Shown here: piece by piece, positions 7,077 through 15,682 of the stretch
How the letters are laid out: the number at the start of each line of letters is the position of its first letter
Position numbering within the stretch: the first letter of the stretch is position 1
NCBI GenBank assembly: GCA_030463445.1
Contig: JAQGFW010016275.1
Location: 1 to 28,425, forward strand
Source of the DNA: Euplotes aediculatus
Lineage: Eukaryota; Ciliophora; Spirotrichea; Euplotida; Euplotidae
Reading direction: 5' to 3'
Length of the DNA stretch: 28,425 nucleotides
Notes under the pieces: generated by a model
Told to the model about the DNA's origin: nothing
Database searches by the model: none
The model's input: the letters and a program-made list of their open reading frames with translations, nothing else
Program-made: the position numbers and the translations under genes

Positions 7077-8252
7077 ATGCAAGACGCTTATATCGTAGCA
7101 GGATTTCGCACCGCAGTTACCAAGTCGAAACGTGGGGGATTCCGGTTTTACCGACCGGATGACCTGGCTGTGGACCTGATAAAAGGATTGATGGCCAGTG
7201 TACCGCAACTCGATCCCCGGCGGGTAGATGATCTGATTGTTGGAAATGCCGTGCCGGAAGCCGAACAGGGTTTACAGGTGGGACGAATGATTTCTGTTCG
7301 TGCATTGGGCATTGAAGTGCCCGGTATGACCGTCAACCGGTATTGTGCGAGTGGGCTGGAAACGATTGCGATTGCAACCGCCAAAATCCGTTCCGGTCAG
7401 GCTTCCTGCATTATTGCCGGTGGCACGGAAAGCATGAGTCTGGTTCCCACAGCGGGCTGGAAAACGGTACCTGCGTATAGTGTGGCAACGGAGAATCCGG
7501 ATTATTACCTGAGTATGGGCCTGACTGCCGAAGCGGTAGCCAAAGAGTTTTCCGTAAGCCGGGAAGCACAGGATGAGTTTTCTTTCAAGAGTCATCAGAA
7601 AGCCATGAACGCCATTGAAAATGGGTTCTTCAAACCGGGCATTCTTCCCATGAAGGTGCAGCAGGTATACCTGGATGCCAATGGAAAAAAGCAGCAAAAA
7701 GAATACATCGTGGATACGGATGAAGGTCCACGGGCAGATACCAGCCTGGAAGCGCTCGCGAAACTCAAACCCGCTTTTGCCGCCGGGGGAGTGGTGACTG
7801 CCGGAAATTCTTCCCAAACCAGTGATGGCGCTGCTTTTGTGGTAGTGATGAGTGAGTCGATGGTAAAAGAATTGGGCTTAGCGCCAATGGCAAGACTGGT
7901 AAGTTGTGCCAGTGCGGGCGTTCATCCCCGTATCATGGGAATCGGACCGGTGGCGGCTATTCCAAAAGCGGTACAGCAGGCCGGACTAACACTTTCCCAG
8001 GTAGACCTGATTGAGTTGAACGAAGCCTTTGCCAGTCAGTCGCTGGCGGTGATTAAAGAAGCCGGACTGGATCCTGAAAAAGTTAATATTAATGGAGGAG
8101 CCATTGCGTTGGGGCATCCCCTGGGATGTACCGGAGCCAAACTAAGTATTCAGGTAATTCATGATATGAAGCGGCTCAATAAAAAATATGGAATGGTAAC
8201 AGCCTGCGTTGGAGGTGGTCAGGGAATTGCAGGTATTATTGAAAATTTATAA
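7077..8252 (+). CDS. Acetyl-CoA C-acyltransferase (thiolase)
   Basis: Cytoplasmic thiolase of 391 residues, either degrading 3-ketoacyl-CoA in beta-oxidation or condensing acetyl-CoA. The catalytic set is complete: Cys90 in NRYCASGLETI (the acylated residue), His347 in GGAIALGHPLGCTGAK and Cys377 in ACVGGGQG. NEAFA (substrate-side motif) is also present. The sequence looks closer to FadA-type 3-ketoacyl-CoA thiolases than to short-chain PhaA enzymes, but I cannot settle this by eye. No fadB-like partner is adjacent, so the gene appears monocistronic. Its start abuts the 14-base repeat array, leaving no room for a normal ribosome-binding site. Confidence 0.93.
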   Translation: MQDAYIVAGFRTAVTKSKRGGFRFYRPDDLAVDLIKGLMASVPQLDPRRVDDLIVGNAVPEAEQGLQVGRMISVRALGIEVPGMTVNRYCASGLETIAIATAKIRSGQASCIIAGGTESMSLVPTAGWKTVPAYSVATENPDYYLSMGLTAEAVAKEFSVSREAQDEFSFKSHQKAMNAIENGFFKPGILPMKVQQVYLDANGKKQQKEYIVDTDEGPRADTSLEALAKLKPAFAAGGVVTAGNSSQTSDGAAFVVVMSESMVKELGLAPMARLVSCASAGVHPRIMGIGPVAAIPKAVQQAGLTLSQVDLIELNEAFASQSLAVIKEAGLDPEKVNINGGAIALGHPLGCTGAKLSIQVIHDMKRLNKKYGMVTACVGGGQGIAGIIENL

Positions 8253-8285
8253 GTGTATAGACATATTGTAAGCATTTATCGAAAA

Positions 8286-8304
8286 CGCCGGAGTAAATCC
8301 GGCG
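8286..8304. terminator. Small hairpin after thiolase
   Basis: CGCCGGA-GTAAA-TCCGGCG forms a perfect 7-base GC-rich stem with a 5-base loop, 34 bases after the thiolase stop. No T-run follows, so it is at most a weak or factor-assisted terminator. Confidence 0.35.
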
Positions 8305-8310
8305 GGTCGG

Positions 8311-8341
8311 TTTCAGGTAAGGGTAAAATATAGTTTCTTTG
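8311..8341 (+). promoter_or_regulatory. Possible promoter of the two-component pair
   Basis: TTTC at 8311-8314, a 19-base spacer and TTTCTTTG at 8334-8341 approach TTTG-N19-TANNTTTG with one mismatch in each box. Between this site and the response-regulator ATG there is also an AAGC repeat of three units (about 8381-8392), directly before the start codon. Confidence 0.3.
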
Positions 8342-8393
8342 TAATGGATGAAATATCTGTAAATCAAGTTCTATCACATAAGCAAGCAAGCAA

Positions 8394-9038
8394 ATGACCA
8401 GGGTTTTTATTGTTGATGATCATGAGATGTACCTGGAGGGGTTATCCCTGTTACTGGCGAAGCAATCTTCCCTTCAGGTTGTAGGTTCCTGTCAATTGGC
8501 CAATCAGTTACTGCAGCAACTACCGAATTTATCTACTGATGATATCATATTGCTGGATGTGAATCTTCCGGATATGGAAGAGGATGTACTGTTACGTGAA
8601 ATCAGGAAAGTTCGTCCGGAGCAAAAAATTCTGTATCTGACACTGATGCGGGGAACCCGGTATGTGCATCGCCTTTCAAAATATCAGATTCAGGGGTATA
8701 TTCTGAAAAACGCTTCAATCGAGGAACTGTTGCTGGCCCTGCAAACGGTGCAGGCAGGAGGCACCTATTTCAGTAAGGAGGTGGATATATTGGGAGGAGA
8801 AAATTTCCGGAATACCTTAACCATTGAAGACCGCAAAGTGGATGAGATTTTATCCCGGCGGGAGGTTGAAGTGTTGCGGCTGGTTTGTAAGGAATTTAGC
8901 AACGCGGAGATCGCTCAACAGCTTTTTTTGAGTATCAGTACTATTGAAACCCATCGCAAAAACCTGATTGCCAAACTGGGTGTACAAAATACAGTAGGGT
9001 TGGTAAAGTTTGCTTTGCGGAATAATCTTATCGATTGA
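8394..9038 (+). CDS. NarL/FixJ-family response regulator
   Basis: DNA-binding response regulator of 214 residues. The receiver domain (about 1-118) has the acidic pair D8-D9, phosphoacceptor Asp55 in ILLDVNLPD, Thr83 in LYLTLM and Lys105 in YILKNAS. The C-terminal LuxR-type helix-turn-helix starts near 150 (LSRREVEVLRLV, then NAEIAQQLFLSISTIETHRK). It is predicted to be phosphorylated by the kinase encoded next, whose start codon overlaps this stop. Target genes are not evident; the TonB receptor downstream has its own promoter and is only a candidate by position. Confidence 0.93.
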   Translation: MTRVFIVDDHEMYLEGLSLLLAKQSSLQVVGSCQLANQLLQQLPNLSTDDIILLDVNLPDMEEDVLLREIRKVRPEQKILYLTLMRGTRYVHRLSKYQIQGYILKNASIEELLLALQTVQAGGTYFSKEVDILGGENFRNTLTIEDRKVDEILSRREVEVLRLVCKEFSNAEIAQQLFLSISTIETHRKNLIAKLGVQNTVGLVKFALRNNLID

Positions 9039-10873
9039 GCAGGTGGTGGCTCATATCCGTCATTCTTTTTGTTTCCGGAACCGGTTCTTTGTTTGCGCAG
9101 CAGGCAGATACCAATACGATCAAAAATCTCTATGACATTTCGCTCGATTTTTCGGATGACCGGGTGAGTGAACTCAGGGCCAATGCTGCTATTATTGAAG
9201 AGCAATCAGCGCTGACCGGTTTTACAAAAGGTCGCCTGCTGGCCAATCGGTTGAAGGGACTGGCGGAGGAGTATACCGGAAATTATGAAGAAGCGATTGC
9301 TTATTATCTGTTAACGCTTAATGAAGCCAGGACAGGGAAATGGATTGAATATGAGATAGCTGCGCTAAGCGACCTGGCGATTGCATACAGCGAAGTCAAA
9401 CAATATGAAAAAGCCCGGGATGTTTACCGGCAATCCCTTCAGTTATCACTGGAAAGAGGGGAAGTATCCAGTATTATTTCAGGATTGGGAAACCTGGGCG
9501 CGATCTACAACCAGCTGCAACAACCGGATAGTGCTCTGATCTTTCTGGAAGAAGGGCTGCGCTTATCCGAAGCATACAATACCAGTCAGTCGTTATCCAG
9601 TATTTATAATAACCTGGGGAATGTTTTTTTCAAGAAAAAAGAATACCGGAAAGCACTGGATTATTTCATGACCAATAAGTCGCTTCATCTGGGGGTTGAT
9701 CAGGTTGCCTTGTGGACCGATTATCTGAATCTCGGAGATGTGTATATGGAACTGGGGCGGATGGATTCGGCCAGGTACTACAGTGAAGCATCGCTACAGT
9801 TGGCCAAACAGCTGCAATCAAGAAGTAAGGAAGCCGATTCCTATTCACTGCTGGCCAAATTACACCAGCGATTGGGACAGTATCGCCAGGCCTATCAGTA
9901 CCAGCAGCAATGGTACCAGCTCGACACGGCGCTGGTGAACCAGGAATCCGCTGCGGCTATAGCAGAGATGCAGGAACGGTTCAATGCACGCGATCGGGAA
10001 AAACAAAACCAGTTGCTGGTGGCGGCTGTGGAAAAGGAAAAACTGCAGAACCGAAATCTTCGTTCGCTTAGTGTTGCTGCCGTACTGATCCTGATCCTTA
10101 TTTCAATTTTGCTGTTCGTATACCGGAAGACAAATCGCCAGCTTCTAACTGTTAACAGTGAGATCAACCGGCAAAAAGAAGCACTGGCGGAATTGAACCA
10201 GGAGAAAAACAACCTGATGAGTATCGTTTCTCATGACCTGAGCACTCCTTTTTCGAGTATACATATGTGGAGCCGCTTACTGGAAGCTGATGAAAAACTG
10301 GATCCGGAACAAAAGAAAGCTACCCTGAATATCAGGAAAGCGGCTGAAAACGGAGAGCAGCTCATCCGTCAGATTCTCGAAGTGGAGCGAGCCGGAACAG
10401 CCCAGGAAAAGCTCGAACTGGAAGATACCAATCTGACCGATTTTCTGAACCACCTGGCGGAATCCTTCCGGGAGCAGGCCCGTGAAAAACAACTCTTCCT
10501 TGAAACACCGGATCCTGAAAAGCCGGTTTACCTGCTGACAGATCAGGTCCTTTTACGCAGAATCATAGAGAACCTGTTATCCAATGCCATAAAATTCAGC
10601 GAACCCGGACAGGCAATCAGGATCCTGATTCAAACTGCCCCGGAATCTACCGACATTATTGTTGAAGACCAGGGACCGGGTATCAGCAGCGATGAACAGG
10701 CACGGCTTTTTACCAAATATGGCCGACTCTCCCCAAGACCAACAGGCGGAGAATCATCCACCGGTCTGGGTTTGTCCATTGTCAAAAGACTGGCCAGTGA
10801 ACTGAATGCTACGCTGCAATACCAGGGGGAACCAGGGAGAGGAAGCCGCTTCCTGGTCCGGTTCAAAAAATAA
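9035..10873 (+). CDS. TPR-containing sensor histidine kinase
   Basis: Membrane histidine kinase of 612 residues. The start is TTG at 9035, overlapping the response-regulator stop as TTGA. It is supported because it alone gives a signal peptide (MSRWWLISVILFVSGTGSLF, then AQQ) and because the next Met is more than 200 codons in. Periplasmic tetratricopeptide repeats fill about 65-300 (for example NLGAIYNQLQQPDSALIFL and NNLGNVFFKKKEYRKALDYF). A coiled coil precedes the membrane helix at about 344-363. HisKA has phosphoacceptor His400 in IVSHDLSTPFSSIH. The ATPase shows N-box NLLSNAIKF, G1 VEDQGPGIS and G2 GLGLSIVKR. The TPR sensor implies protein or peptide sensing in the periplasm. A receiver domain is absent, so this is not a one-protein hybrid. 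Confidence 0.93.
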   Translation: MSRWWLISVILFVSGTGSLFAQQADTNTIKNLYDISLDFSDDRVSELRANAAIIEEQSALTGFTKGRLLANRLKGLAEEYTGNYEEAIAYYLLTLNEARTGKWIEYEIAALSDLAIAYSEVKQYEKARDVYRQSLQLSLERGEVSSIISGLGNLGAIYNQLQQPDSALIFLEEGLRLSEAYNTSQSLSSIYNNLGNVFFKKKEYRKALDYFMTNKSLHLGVDQVALWTDYLNLGDVYMELGRMDSARYYSEASLQLAKQLQSRSKEADSYSLLAKLHQRLGQYRQAYQYQQQWYQLDTALVNQESAAAIAEMQERFNARDREKQNQLLVAAVEKEKLQNRNLRSLSVAAVLILILISILLFVYRKTNRQLLTVNSEINRQKEALAELNQEKNNLMSIVSHDLSTPFSSIHMWSRLLEADEKLDPEQKKATLNIRKAAENGEQLIRQILEVERAGTAQEKLELEDTNLTDFLNHLAESFREQAREKQLFLETPDPEKPVYLLTDQVLLRRIIENLLSNAIKFSEPGQAIRILIQTAPESTDIIVEDQGPGISSDEQARLFTKYGRLSPRPTGGESSTGLGLSIVKRLASELNATLQYQGEPGRGSRFLVRFKK

Positions 10874-10883
10874 AAAAGAAACA

Positions 10884-10915
10884 TTGTTGCAAATTTTCAG
10901 AATTCCCTAGCTTTG
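10884..10915 (+). promoter_or_regulatory. Predicted promoter of the TonB-dependent receptor
   Basis: TTG at 10884-10886, a 21-base spacer and TAGCTTTG at 10908-10915 (exact TANNTTTG). The site lies just after the kinase stop and predicts a start of transcription near 10922. This separates the receptor from the two-component operon and argues against the upstream TTG at 10913 as the start codon. Confidence 0.55.
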
Positions 10916-10942
10916 TTCCCACAACAGTATAAGGTGGTTGAA

Positions 10943-13294
10943 TTGAGAAGAATTATAGGAACCCTGATTTTGGCATTGGTGATGAACAGCAGTTCCGCAC
11001 AATGTATTTTGCGGTTTACCGGCGTCGTAACGGACTCGGATACCCGCGAACGCTTGTCTGGAGCCACTGTGCGCATAAAGGATATCCGTCTCGAAGTAAA
11101 AACAGATGAACAGGGACGATTCCGGATGGAAGGATTATGTCCGGGTAGTTATAATATTCTCATTACCCATATTGGTTGTCAGCCGGTGGAATCGCATATT
11201 CACCTGAAAGACGATCTCTCCCAGGATTTCGTATTGCCGCATACCCACAGTGAACTGGAAGAAGTGGTAGTAGTAGGTTCTTCGCATAAACATGGTACCG
11301 AAATAGCGGAAGAACTCAAGGGCCGGCAACTGGCTGCAACCAGAGGAAGCAGCCTGGGTGAATCGCTGCGCAGTATCAGTGGGGTGAATGTGTTGCAAAC
11401 CGGAGCCACCATATTTAAACCGGTTATACATGGATTACATAGCAACCGGGTGCTGATTCTCAACAATGGGATCCGGCAGGAATCGCAGCAATGGGGCAGT
11501 GAACATGCACCGGAAGTAGATCCCTATATTGCGAACCGCCTGACTGTTATCAAGGGTGCCAGCAGCATTCGTTATGGCAGTGACGCCATAGGTGGAGTGG
11601 TGCTGGTAGAACCCCGATTGTTGCCTGCAGAGCCCGGTCTATATGGGGAAATCAACACGGCATTCTTTACCAATAACCGGCAGGGGGTATTGTCAGGGAT
11701 TTTTGAAAATAATTCGGCGAAACATCCGGCTTTTGCCTGGCGGATCCAGGGAACGCTGAAAAAAGGAGGCAATGCCCGCACACCCGATTACTGGCTGATG
11801 AATACCGGTATCGAAGAATATAATTTTTCAGTGGCTGCGGGCTGGCGGCAGGCACACCGCGGACTGGAACTATTCTATAGCAATTTCAATACAAAACTGG
11901 GCATTTTCAGAGGAGCGCATATTGGTAATGTAACCGATTTGGAAACGGCCATCAACAGAGGCGAGCCAGCAGAAGAAATTAAAGCAGCTCCTTTTAGCTA
12001 TACCATCGACCGCCCTTACCAGCAGGTTCACCATCATCTGTTCAAACTGAAAGCGCATCATACAACCGGTACGGCGGGTAAGCTGAACCTGGTGGTATCC
12101 GGACAATACAATAACCGGATGGAGTTTGATGTGAAACGATTTGCTTCCAGTTCAGATGCTCCCCAGCTGGATCTCAGTATCAGTACAGTGGGTACAGACC
12201 TTGTGTGGGATCATGCCAACTGGAATAATTTTCGTGGAACCATTGGCGTTAGTGGCTCCTTCCAGTTGAATGATAGTTATAAACAGCGGGTATTTATTCC
12301 GAATTACAGAGCCTGGAATGGCGGACTGTTCTGGATAGAAAAATGGACGAAGAATAAATGGATGCTGGAAGCCGGGGTTCGGTATGATTACAGGAAATTA
12401 TTTGACATAGAGAACAACAACAATGAACAATTCGCGGATCAGCAGTTCAGCAGTGTGAGTGGCTCCCTGGGTGGCAGCTATCGCTGGAGTCCGGAGTTGA
12501 CGACTACCCTGAACTTTTCATCCGCCTGGCGGGCACCGCAGATCAATGAACTCTATAGCGATGGCCTGCATCATAGTTCAGCCCGTATTGAAACCGGTAA
12601 TCCGAACCTGGTGCCGGAGCGGGCCAATAGCTGGATGCTGAACCTGGATTTTCAACCCTTTCGCTGGAAGATAGACCTCGGGTTCTACTATAAGGATATT
12701 TCCGATTTCATTTATCTCGCGCCTGATTACCCGCCCGTACTGACTATCCGGGGAGCGTTTCCCTCTTTTTCTTTCCGGCAAACGGATGCCCGTTTACACG
12801 GACTGGACGCCAGCATTGCCTATGTGCTGACGGCGCATTGGAAAGCGGAGGCAAAAGCTTCTTTATTACGTGCCTGGGATAAAACAGCCAGTGACTGGTT
12901 GATTCAGATGCCGGCAGACCGTTATGAACTGGGTATAAGTTATGAATTTGGGAATGCTGCCAACTGGCAGGACAGTTATATAAAACTGAGCGGACAGCAG
13001 GTACTACGGCAAACCCGGGTGCCATCTACCGGAAATATTGAAAAAGAACAACCGGATGGAACGGTTAGGATGGAGTCTGATTATGCTCCACCACCACCCT
13101 CTTATTTTTTGCTGAACCTGGAAGCGGGTACCAAAGTATTCTGGAGGAAACAGCCGATTCAGCTTAGCCTTACAGCAACGAATCTCCTGAATACTACCTA
13201 CCGGGATTATATGAATGCGTTTCGCTATTTCGCCTGGGAAACGGGCAGGAATATTGGGTTTCGCATAATGCTGCCATTGGGTAAGCAACACTGA
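10943..13294 (+). CDS. TonB-dependent outer-membrane receptor
   Basis: Outer-membrane transporter of about 783 residues, powered by TonB. I prefer the TTG at 10943: it gives a compact signal peptide (MRRIIGTLILALVMNSSSAQ) and lies after the predicted -7 box. The open frame runs 30 bases further up to a TTG inside that box. A carboxypeptidase-regulatory-like domain follows (TGVVTDSDTRERLSGATVRI), then the plug (GESLRSISGVNVLQTGAT; IKGASSIRYGSDAIGGVV) and a large beta-barrel. The linker before the plug is His-rich (HTHSELEEVVVV, SSHKHGTE), which hints at a metal-related substrate. This is inference only. A lipoprotein gene follows after 27 bases. It is not a SusC: the length is short and no SusD neighbour exists. 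Confidence 0.93.
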   Translation: MRRIIGTLILALVMNSSSAQCILRFTGVVTDSDTRERLSGATVRIKDIRLEVKTDEQGRFRMEGLCPGSYNILITHIGCQPVESHIHLKDDLSQDFVLPHTHSELEEVVVVGSSHKHGTEIAEELKGRQLAATRGSSLGESLRSISGVNVLQTGATIFKPVIHGLHSNRVLILNNGIRQESQQWGSEHAPEVDPYIANRLTVIKGASSIRYGSDAIGGVVLVEPRLLPAEPGLYGEINTAFFTNNRQGVLSGIFENNSAKHPAFAWRIQGTLKKGGNARTPDYWLMNTGIEEYNFSVAAGWRQAHRGLELFYSNFNTKLGIFRGAHIGNVTDLETAINRGEPAEEIKAAPFSYTIDRPYQQVHHHLFKLKAHHTTGTAGKLNLVVSGQYNNRMEFDVKRFASSSDAPQLDLSISTVGTDLVWDHANWNNFRGTIGVSGSFQLNDSYKQRVFIPNYRAWNGGLFWIEKWTKNKWMLEAGVRYDYRKLFDIENNNNEQFADQQFSSVSGSLGGSYRWSPELTTTLNFSSAWRAPQINELYSDGLHHSSARIETGNPNLVPERANSWMLNLDFQPFRWKIDLGFYYKDISDFIYLAPDYPPVLTIRGAFPSFSFRQTDARLHGLDASIAYVLTAHWKAEAKASLLRAWDKTASDWLIQMPADRYELGISYEFGNAANWQDSYIKLSGQQVLRQTRVPSTGNIEKEQPDGTVRMESDYAPPPPSYFLLNLEAGTKVFWRKQPIQLSLTATNLLNTTYRDYMNAFRYFAWETGRNIGFRIMLPLGKQH

Positions 13295-13321
13295 TGTTTT
13301 TACAATTCTAAATTATAGCGT

Positions 13322-13873
13322 ATGCAACAGAAATGGGTAAAGTTGTTAAGTGGTGCTGGTTTGGTCGCAATGACACTGGCAGGCTGTTCTAAAGACAAAG
13401 ATGAAGTAGTAAATGAGGAAGAACTGATAACTACCGTATCACTGCGGTTTCAGGAAGTTGGATCACCCACTAACTCTTTTGTGGTAACCTTCCGCGATAT
13501 TGATGGCGATGGAGGAAATCCTCCTTCCATGGAAGAAATCATTCTTAAACCCAATGCGAATTATTCCTGTTCCGTTGAGCTACTGAATGAAAGTGTATCA
13601 CCTGCGGAAGACATAACCGATGAAGTACAGGAAGAAGCAGATGATCATGAACTGTATTTCATTCCGGCCGGAGCCAATATCACCGTTACAAGAATTGATC
13701 TCGATAGTAAAAGTCTGCCTGTTGGACTGAGTTCCACCTGGCAAACAGGAGCAGCTTCTACCGGAACGGTTCGGGTGGTATTGAAACACAAACCCGGTAC
13801 CAAAGCGGCGAATGATCCCGTTACCAAAGGGGAAACGGATATTGATCTGAATTTTACAACAAAGGTTCAGTAA
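13322..13873 (+). CDS. Small acidic lipoprotein of the Bacteroidota 'type 1 periplasmic binding fold' group
   Basis: A 183-residue lipoprotein. The lipobox LAGC has its Cys at residue 22. SKDKDE follows, an acid-rich stretch like the export signals that place Bacteroidota lipoproteins on the cell surface. The body is beta-rich and has NEEELITTVSLRFQ, FRDIDGDGGNPPSM, VELLNESVSPAEDITDEV and a strongly acidic EEADDHELYF. I recognise this pattern from Bacteroidota proteins often named 'type 1 periplasmic binding fold superfamily', usually next to a TonB-dependent receptor, as here. The acidic and DGDGG runs suggest cation binding. The function is not established. The 3' end overlaps the convergent ABC transporter gene by 20 bases. 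Confidence 0.82.
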   Translation: MQQKWVKLLSGAGLVAMTLAGCSKDKDEVVNEEELITTVSLRFQEVGSPTNSFVVTFRDIDGDGGNPPSMEEIILKPNANYSCSVELLNESVSPAEDITDEVQEEADDHELYFIPAGANITVTRIDLDSKSLPVGLSSTWQTGAASTGTVRVVLKHKPGTKAANDPVTKGETDIDLNFTTKVQ

Positions 13874-15632
13874 GCGCAGCGGCAACCGGTGCTTTTCTTT
13901 CTCCGATCTGCTGCCTCCACATGGCATAGTAGAGACCTTTGTCTTCCAGCAATTGCTGGTGGGTACCGGTCTCTGCTATTTCTCCCTTCTCCAGCACATA
14001 TATTTTGTCTGCATGCATGATGGTGCTCAGGCGGTGTGCGATCAACACCGTGATTTGCGAACGCAATGCGGATATCTTTCGAATGGTGGAAGTGATTTCT
14101 TCTTCCGTCAGTGAATCAAGTGCGGAAGTTGCTTCATCAAAAATCAACAGTTTGGGTTGACGCAGCAGCGCACGTGCTATGGACAATCGCTGTTTTTCAC
14201 CACCACTTAGTTTCAATCCACTTTCGCCGATCAGGGTGTCAAGTCCCTTATCTGCTTTTTGCAGAAGGGTCTGGCAGCTTGCTTTGTGAAGTGCATCCAA
14301 TAATTCTTCATCAGTTGCATCCGGTTTAACAAACAACAGGTTTTCACGGATGGTACCGGCAAAAAGTTGGGTATCCTGCGTAACAAAGCCGATTTGTTTC
14401 CGCAGTTCATCGTAGTCTACTTCATTTTCATTGGTTCCATTATAAGAAATGCTTCCTTCCTGTGGCCGGTATAATCCTACCAGTAATTTTACCAGGGTGG
14501 TTTTGCCTGAGCCGGATGGTCCTACAAATGCGATCGTTTGTCCTTTGCTCACTTCAAAACTAATCCCCTGTAATGCGTGTTGCTGTGCTGTTTTATGTTT
14601 GAAATGAATGTTCTGAAATTGTAGACGTTCAATGGCCTGCAATACCACCGGGTGTTCAGGTCTTGGTTCCGGTTGTTTTTGCATCAGTGTTTTGAAATTG
14701 TTCAGGGAAGCTTCTGCTTCGCGATAGCTGAGAATAATATTCCCGATATCCTGCAGGGGGCCGAAAATGAAAAAGGAGAAAAACTGCATGGTTACCAATT
14801 GTTCGGGATCCATATATTCCCGGTAAATCAGCCATAACAGGATAAAAAGGATAGCCTGTCGCAGGGTATTAACAAAGGTGCCCTGAATAAAACTGAGGCT
14901 CCGGATCCGTTTCACCTTGGTCAGTTCTAGTCCGAGTATTTTATACGTGTTTTTATTCAGCCGGTTTACTTCCTGATTGGTTAATCCCAAACTTTTGATC
15001 AATTCTATATTCCGCAATGATTCCGTGGTGCTGCCCGCCAGTGAAGTGGTTTGGCTCACAATGGTTCGCTGAATGGTTTTGATCCGTTTACTCAGGGCAT
15101 TGGTGAGCAGCGTAAGCAATACGATGCCACCAAAATAGGTGAGTGGCAAGGACCAGTGGATGCGGAATGCGTAGATGGAAACAAAAAGAATACCGACAAA
15201 TACACCAAATAAGACGTTGATGAAATTGGAGATGAATTTTTCTGTATCGGTTTCAACTTTCTGCAGGATACTAAGTGTCTCCCCGCTGCGCTGGTCTTCA
15301 AATTCATGGTAGGGCAGTTTCATTGCATGCTTAAGTCCGTCTGTAAAAACTTTCGCACCAAATTTCTGCGTGATCACATTGAAAAAATAATCCTGAAATG
15401 CTTTCGCAATCCTGCTCACCATGGCCACACTGATGGAGGCAAGCAGGAGCCAGCCAATAGATTGGGCGAACTTGGTCCAGCTTTCATATTCTTTATAGGT
15501 AAAGGCGGCCTTGGTTATCTTACCGAAAATTATCGGATCCATCAGTGAAAAACCACTGTTGATACCAGCTAATAATAAAGTGAGAAGGACCAGCCATTTG
15601 TAAGGCTTTAGATACTGGAGAAGTAGGTGCAT
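13854..15632 (-). CDS. ABC transporter, fused permease and ATPase (MsbA-like exporter)
   Basis: Half-transporter of about 592 residues that likely works as a homodimer exporting lipids or drugs. The N-terminal half holds six membrane helices of the ABC type 1 exporter fold. The ATPase has Walker A GPSGSGKTT (371-379), Q-loop FVTQDTQ, signature LSGGEKQ (475-481), Walker B LLIFDEATSALD (from 495) and the switch His in LIAHRLSTI. I chose ATG at 15632 (MHLLLQYLKPYKW); a GTG at 15650 is in frame, but it touches the predicted -7 box. It is the last gene of the pyrC-mutS-like-comM run, with its own possible promoter. The substrate is not readable. Confidence 0.93.
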   Translation of the reverse strand: MHLLLQYLKPYKWLVLLTLLLAGINSGFSLMDPIIFGKITKAAFTYKEYESWTKFAQSIGWLLLASISVAMVSRIAKAFQDYFFNVITQKFGAKVFTDGLKHAMKLPYHEFEDQRSGETLSILQKVETDTEKFISNFINVLFGVFVGILFVSIYAFRIHWSLPLTYFGGIVLLTLLTNALSKRIKTIQRTIVSQTTSLAGSTTESLRNIELIKSLGLTNQEVNRLNKNTYKILGLELTKVKRIRSLSFIQGTFVNTLRQAILFILLWLIYREYMDPEQLVTMQFFSFFIFGPLQDIGNIILSYREAEASLNNFKTLMQKQPEPRPEHPVVLQAIERLQFQNIHFKHKTAQQHALQGISFEVSKGQTIAFVGPSGSGKTTLVKLLVGLYRPQEGSISYNGTNENEVDYDELRKQIGFVTQDTQLFAGTIRENLLFVKPDATDEELLDALHKASCQTLLQKADKGLDTLIGESGLKLSGGEKQRLSIARALLRQPKLLIFDEATSALDSLTEEEITSTIRKISALRSQITVLIAHRLSTIMHADKIYVLEKGEIAETGTHQQLLEDKGLYYAMWRQQIGERKAPVAAALTEPLL

Positions 15633-15649
15633 AAAATAATGGTAGAACA

Positions 15650-15682
15650 CTAAATTAAGACAATCCCTATTTCCAGCCCCAA
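15650..15682 (-). promoter_or_regulatory. Possible promoter of the ABC transporter gene
   Basis: On the minus strand TTG (15682-15680), 22 bases, then TAATTTAG (15657-15650) resembles TTG-N(17-23)-TANNTTTG with one mismatch. It overlaps the 3' end of comM and would give a leader of about 10-12 bases before the ATG at 15632. Confidence 0.35.

Noticed and set aside
10913-10942. Upstream TTG start for the TonB-dependent receptor
   Set aside because: It lies inside the predicted -7 box TAGCTTTG; the TTG at 10943 gives a clean signal peptide.
15633-15650. GTG start (15650) for the ABC transporter
   Set aside because: The residues before MHLLLQYL are not typical and the codon touches the predicted -7 box; ATG at 15632 is preferred.
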